From: Collybiopsis luxurians FD-317 M1
Lineage: Eukaryota > Basidiomycota > Agaricomycetes > Agaricales > Omphalotaceae
Length of the DNA: 24,387 nucleotides
Direction of reading: 5' to 3'
NCBI GenBank assembly: GCA_000827265.1
Contig: KN834768.1
Span: forward strand, 1-24,387
Made by a program: the position numbers and the translations under genes. Position 1 is the first letter of the stretch, and each line of letters begins with the position of its first letter. This document shows, one piece after another, positions 19,811-24,387 of this stretch. The notes below the pieces were generated by a model. It saw nothing but the letters and a program-made list of their open reading frames with translations, did no database searches and was not told the origin of the DNA.

Positions 19811-19840
19811 ACTCAAGGTTTAACCCGGTAGGTGGAATTA

Positions 19841-20240
19841 TGCGTCCAGCGGTGCGTCCTGCATATGCGTCCGTGCGTCCGTGCGTATGCGTATGCGTCC
19901 ATGCGTCCATGTGTCCATCTCAAATTATATAAAGTAAATTCAAGTACTTTTCACAATAACTATGTACTCTATGCATTGAATACTTCCAATATAAAGTTTG
20001 CTAGCCATTATTGATTGATCAAGAAGTGTGAAAATTTGAAAATAGAAGTCAAATTGTTCAATTCGAGTTTATATATAGGATGCATTATTTGGACGCATTG
20101 GACGCATCAAGATATTGATGCGTGTGGATGCGTATCAGTGCATATCAGTGCGTCCAAGGCTGATGCGTCTTGATTTAGAGTCAGCGCATCAAATGTGTCC
20201 AGTGTGTCCAGTGCGTCCTAAGTGTGTCCAGAGTGTGTCC
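19841..20240. repeat. TGCGTCC/GGACGCA subterminal repeat array
   Basis: TGCGTCC occurs at 19841, 19853, 19866, 19874, 19894 and 19902, then again at 20149 and 20212. The inverse GGACGCA occurs at 20091 and 20100. Variants TGTGTCC (at least four between 20190 and 20240, one near 19910), TGCGTCT and GATGCGT fill the gaps. An AT-rich stretch (19921-20080) separates two clusters. Short repeats in both orientations just inside a transposon end usually bind the transposase. The TGTGTCC forms differ from TGCGTCC by C to T in a CpG. Confidence 0.75.
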
Positions 20241-20418
20241 ACTGATATTTCAACAGATATAGGTCTAATAGTGTATGTACATCCTTAATTAATGGTTATA
20301 TGCACTTTGTGCTTGGTAAAATAAGTGGTACAGAGGACTAAGCTTTATCAATTGATAGCTCTTGGTAATGAAGATTTAGGTCATCAAGGGGAGTTGTTTA
20401 CGCTGTTCGTAACCACAG

Positions 20419-20550
20419 CCACTGCAGATTATTATCACTGATAGCCTGAGGGATTTATAACCTGTGCAGCATTATGTTTTTTCCACCGCAGATTATTATC
20501 ATTGATAGCTTGAGGGATTTATCAACTTGTGCAGCATTATGGTTTTTTCC
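20419..20550. repeat. Two-unit tandem duplication, about 64-66 bp
   Basis: Unit 1 (from 20419) and unit 2 (from 20483) share gcagattattatca-tgatag, tgagggattta and tgtgcagcattatg-tttttt with a few substitutions. It lies just upstream of the KOW gene promoter region. Confidence 0.8.
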
Positions 20551-20581
20551 TATCATATGTATTTGAAATTCTATATCTAGG

Positions 20582-20590
20582 TATATATAG
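20582..20590 (+). promoter_or_regulatory. Probable TATA box and pyrimidine tract of the KOW gene
   Basis: TATATATAG lies about 80 bp before ATG 20669 and is followed by a C/T-rich stretch (20617-20643), a common fungal core-promoter layout. Confidence 0.5.
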
Positions 20591-20668
20591 CCATTTAGCA
20601 TACCCTCAGGAATAACACTTTCCCTTCCTTTCTCTGTCCTGTCATTTACAGTATACACTGCCAATCTT

Positions 20669-21730
20669 ATGTCTCAGGTGTGGCAATACTCCACATTTCT
20701 ATTATCCCCCTCTCATGTAAATTGTACAACACTCCCCTGTTCAGGATCTATTCCTTGGCTTGGATGTGTTGTACAAGTCATCTGTGGGCCCTACAAGACT
20801 TATCAAGGAATGGTCAAAGATGTTAATCGCACCTCCACCATTAGTGGTCTCTCTCTGAGATTGGAGCTGTCACTTAGCACCTCCCATGGTGTGAATCCCC
20901 TGATTACTGTAGAGTATGAGGATGTACGTGAGGTTCAGTAAGTCTCATTATATCATTCATTTTTCTATGTGCTCATTGAAACATCTCAGCACTTGGAGAA
21001 CACTGGCTGAGACATATCCATTAAACAGCAATCAAAACTTCTTTTATCCTCGACTTGACTGCTCTCCCACTGTAGTTGATAAACCATATATTCCTCAGCC
21101 ACTTCCTGAAGTTACCCGATCTTTGACACCACAACCATCTGCCAGTGATGATGTACTTTTAAATACAGATTCAGCTACATTTTGGGGATTCTCAGTGAGC
21201 TTTAGTTTTATTGAATGTTGTTTTCATCAGTCATTAATAATTTTTTTAAGCCCAATGAAATACAAAGAAGTCCTTCTCATTGGATTCTTTATCCAGCCTT
21301 CAATGGGAAATCTTTGTTTGTCTCTATGGACTCTGGCAACCCTCACTATAGTTGAGATTCCAAATGGATTCAAATCTCTGATGGCATTGCATCCTTTCAA
21401 ATACAGGGTGGGCACTCTAGAACTGTTGATATCTCCTCCATTCACAAGCCCATTATCCCTCCACAACATACCTGCAAGTCTCTCCTGGCTGTGGTGATGG
21501 GTGATCATACTGGCAAACTTGGACAGTGCATTACATGGAGCAAAGAGGACTCTGAGTTGCACTACCATGTAGCATTTGCTCATAATGCAGGATCACCAAA
21601 TGAGACCCTGGAGGAGCATACATTTTTTGTGTTTCCCTGGGAAGTGGTACAGGTCAAAGAAAACTCAGATTCCTTGAAGCATGGTAGGAACCTCATTCAG
21701 GAACTGAGAGCCAGACTTTATATTAAGTAG
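20669..21730 (+). pseudogene. KOW-domain protein (Spt5-like motifs), one in-frame TGA
   Basis: Exons 20669-20937, 20990-21194 and 21251-21730 with GT-AG introns of 52 and 56 nt; the joined frame would encode 317 codons. KOW motifs bind RNA or proteins and are known from Spt5 and ribosomal proteins. The first lies at residues about 30-58 (VVQVICGPYKTYQGMVKDVN) and goes on into GLSLRLELSLSTSHGVNPLI. The second is at about 236-270 (LLAVVMGDHTGKLGQCITW). Codon 193 is TGA (21353-21355), in a context where Arg CGA would fit (one C to T change), so the protein is cut before the second KOW. Bridging the TGA with an intron (gttgag 21351 to atacag 21406) puts the next exon out of frame. Convergent with the USP-PHD gene, 87 bp between stops. 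Could still be expressed truncated, or by readthrough. Confidence 0.7.
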
Positions 21731-21817
21731 AAGAATTGTAATACAGCTTTCTGAATTCAGAATCATTGATTTATAATAAGTTGTGACATATATGCATGAA
21801 GTAAAACATTAATTCTA

Positions 21818-24387
21818 CTACATCTTCCTCTGCCTCTTAGCAGCACCCTTACCCTTTGCAGCATTACTGAGTGCCCGCTTTTTGGCTCCTCTCAATTCCT
21901 TCTTTCCATGTTCCTGATCCAAATCCTCTCTCAAATCATTGTAGCTTTCCATGCCATGCTTGAAATTAGGTCCATGCTTGGGAGGTAATACCTTCAATAC
22001 AAGTTCTAGTGATAGTAACTAATGAATGGACTTACCACAATTTCTTCCTCATCATTGCCTTTTTGTTTCAGCTCATCTGGAGTTACACTAGGTCCAACTA
22101 GCTGAGGATCACCTCCACCTTCATGAGGCCCTGCATCCAATCCCCATTGATGGTTACCAGCCAAACCAGCCTGGACAGATGTGTCAAACATAATCTTATT
22201 CAAGAGGCATATGGCTTCAAAATTTACATCTGCCGGCTTTGTTTGCTCCATTTTTCCATCAGGTGTGAGTCCATTCCAGTCTTGCAATCTCTCCCAAGCT
22301 TTGTGAAGTACATGCCAGTTGACATCATCTTCATTGACATCCAATGCAAACTCTGAAAAATAACAATAAGCAAGGAGGAGTGTACAAGCATGAGCAATGG
22401 AATAATCAAGGAGGTGATGAATTTCTAGCTTGACTGCATCATCAGGGCCAATACACTGATAGAGCCAGTTCCTAATTCCAGCTAAGTCTGTATCCCAAAG
22501 CCCACCACAATAGAAAGTTGGATTGAGAGTTGGAAAATTTTTAGGTGGACAGTAAGATAAAGCTGGAATTGCCTGTTCAGAAAACTTGAGAGAAAACTGG
22601 GCATCTGATTTTGGAGTGACAGCTAGATCTTTGAGCAGCAATTTGTGTGGTTCCAGGGCCCGTTGAATCTCTGTAGTACATTTTACTGCTGTCCAGTCCA
22701 AAAGCATTTCATCAGACTCATGCTCTTTTCTGAATTTCTCTACCAGCGGCCGCATGTAATGACCCAGCTATCAAATAAATTTAGCATGACATCAGTTTGG
22801 TCTGGAATTTTTACCTGAATTTTCTGCCGCCCACTAGTATCCTGCCAAAGTCCATCTACAATAGTAGATACAGGAGCATCCTGGATCTTCCCAGCATACT
22901 CATTGTGAATTCCCCGCCACATTTCCACCTTCCAAATGCTAGTCTCTTTATTGAAATTAATGAGATGAGCTGGGTAATAGTAAAGGGGTCCAAGCTTTAT
23001 GAGAACACCCTTTCCAGGGCTAAAAGCAATGTTTTAACATATATAGGTATATAGTAAGATTTTTCAAGTAGAGACTTACAAAAGTCTTTGAGCCACAGTA
23101 CTTAAGGGTTGCTTTCTGAGCCCTGAAAGTTTGCTCAGTACATGGTTAAACTGCTCTTCATCAGAAGAGTCTCTGCACATATGACAATAAAACTGCTTTG
23201 GATCCTTCTTAGGCTTTGAAAGACAAGCAGTAAAGCAAGCATGAGTGTAATTTTTACAATCAGTGCATTCAATGGAACTTTGTTCTACAGCCTCTCTGTA
23301 GCCAACTGCTTGCACACCACACCGGCAGATAACAGGGTGGGGTGAGGAGGGAGGTGGGGAACTTGAGAGTATAAGGGGGGAAGGTGGAAATTGTAGTTCT
23401 GGTGTTGGTGAATGGGATGAATGTGTCTCCAGAGTTTTTGCAATCATGTCTTCCACATCCATGGAATCAGGCTGAGGAGAAAGAGTATGATGAGAGGAGA
23501 CTGAATGATGAGCATGCTCTCCTGTTAAATCATCCAGCTGAAAATCTTCTCCAGCAAGATCAATGAAGTCCACAGAAATTTGAGCCTCCTTCATAACTCT
23601 AGAAGGGATGTTTGGCTGACTCAGGCTGTATTCATCAAATGGAGAGTGTGAAGTTTTGATCCAGTCTGGGAGACTGAGTGAGGGGAGAAGTGGATTTTCC
23701 AGTAAAACATTCAGGTGCATTTTAGCATTAGCAACCTGGAGAGACTGGAAAAGATTTCTTGCAGCAGTTCCACCTCTGAGCTTATAAAGCACAGTGTTGG
23801 TTGTGAAGCCTGGTGGGGCACATGCAGGAGGTTGTCCAGTGAGCAGCTCAGTCACCTTCCCTGATTTGTACTTGGAATGGCCTTGATTCTTCATACCATC
23901 ATAAGCAAAAACTGCTTTGTTGTTTGAAGATGTGGGAATCACTGTCAGAGCAATATAGTGGTTCCCATTTGTCAGAACCATTCCAACAAGGTCATAGACT
24001 AGACCCTTTTTGTGAGCAGAAGCTTTAGGTCCAATGAAAAGCTCTATAGGGAAATCCCAGAACTTCCCTGTAGTAATATCAGGTGCCAAATTGAGCAGAA
24101 CAGGTATATCAGTGATGAATTCAATCTGCTGAGATTCACCAGCACAAATGCTGGTGATTTTATCATCTTCACGCTCCTGTCTCCAACAGCCAGATTGAGA
24201 TTCCACTGACATAGCCTGATTCATCTGGGTGACAGCATTGAACCATTGTTGTATACTCCCACTATACTGATCCCAGTACCTCCCAGATGGAGCCCAACCA
24301 AGAGACTTCTGGGATGATCTAAGCTGGATGTGTGCCATGCCAGATACTGAATCATGGCATCTACCAAAAGTGAAGTGTTCGGATGGT
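21818..24387 (-). CDS. USP-like peptidase, PHD finger, Tudor/PWWP-like protein (partial, 4 exons in window)
   Basis: Minus-strand exons 24386-23080 (open to the edge), 23019-22815, 22767-22036 and 21991-21818 join in frame through GT-AG introns of 60, 47 and 44 nt. Counting from Met at 24338 gives 789 aa, but the frame stays open upstream, so the N-terminus is outside. Residues about 75-150 fit the C-terminal half of a C19 ubiquitin peptidase: YDLVGMVLTNGNHYIALTV with the presumed catalytic His127, then AYDG (Asp147). The Cys box should lie beyond the window. A Ser/Pro-rich linker precedes a PHD finger (338-388: CRC...CTDC...H-x2-C...CHMC). Exon 2 (GVLIKLGPLYYYPAHLINFN...VEMWRG) looks like a Tudor/PWWP-type barrel. 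A helical domain and a Lys/Arg tail (KKELRGAKKRA...KRQRKM), likely nuclear, follow. A role in reading and de-ubiquitinating chromatin is inferred. No lesion seen. Confidence 0.7.

Larger units (their letters stand above)
19820..24387. mobile_element. Left part of a large DNA transposon carrying KOW and USP-PHD genes (inferred)
   Basis: Inferred from three signs: the sharp end of copy D similarity near 19800, the subterminal heptamer array right after it, and the switch to AT-rich, CpG-poor sequence holding two transposon-type accessory genes. The exact left terminus, terminal inverted repeat and target duplication cannot be set, because the right end is outside the window. No transposase is seen here. 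Large elements of this style with many accessory genes (for example KDZ-type) are known in Agaricomycetes; the class is not proven. Confidence 0.45.

Noticed and set aside
21351..21406. GT-AG intron that would remove the TGA in the KOW gene
   Set aside because: It would put the following exon out of frame and reach a TAG after four codons.
20916..21497. 193-codon plus-strand ORF overlapping the KOW gene
   Set aside because: It reads through both introns and shifts frame against the KOW motifs; exon 2 belongs to the spliced KOW gene, the rest is a shadow.
1..24387. CRISPR arrays, rRNA genes, bacterial operons
   Set aside because: No regularly spaced direct repeats with spacers, no rRNA signature, and all gene structure is eukaryotic.

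Overview
The window looks like a transposon-rich, gene-poor segment of a mushroom-forming basidiomycete (Agaricomycetes) genome. The evidence is eukaryotic genes with many short GT-AG introns (44-97 nt), a NACHT-WD40 NLR of the fungal HET type, and remains of copia, Helitron, hAT-like and TA-flanked elements. No bacterial, viral or organellar signature was seen. All identifications come from reading the sequence and were not checked against databases.

Two kinds of DNA alternate. Bases 1-6735 and about 15400-19810 are GC-balanced and rich in CpG. Bases about 6740-15300 and 19830-24387 are AT-rich and nearly free of CpG: I see no CpG at all between 7463 and 8890 or between 11022 and 12418.

Left to right: (1) 1-1103, the 5' end of a Ty1/copia element on the minus strand, with gag running off the left edge, a leader, a copia-type primer-binding site and a 178-bp LTR. 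(2) 1104-6735, a region with two decayed copies (A, B) of a local multi-exon gene family, an unrecognised but apparently intact 4-exon gene (535 aa) between them, and a cluster of ACGAG repeats. (3) 6740-11470, AT-rich transposon debris: a candidate Helitron 3' end, a broken Helitron helicase, a 1.1-kb hAT-like element with 8-bp target duplications and a smaller inverted-repeat element nested inside it, a strong 15-bp-arm hairpin and two small unclassified ORFs. (4) 11471-15286, a complete 7-exon NLR of 1149 aa (Goodbye-like N-terminus, NACHT, WD40) with its own TATA box. (5) 15430-19810, the longest copy (E+C) of the local gene family and another partial copy (D). (6) 19830-24387, the left part of a large element that runs off the right edge. 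It has a dense TGCGTCC subterminal repeat array, a KOW-domain gene interrupted by one in-frame TGA, and a convergent multi-exon gene encoding a USP-like peptidase domain, a PHD finger, a Tudor/PWWP-like segment and a basic tail.

Most notable are the intact NLR inside transposon debris, and the convergent KOW and USP-PHD gene pair behind a subterminal repeat array. The second looks like a transposon carrying chromatin- or transcription-related accessory proteins.
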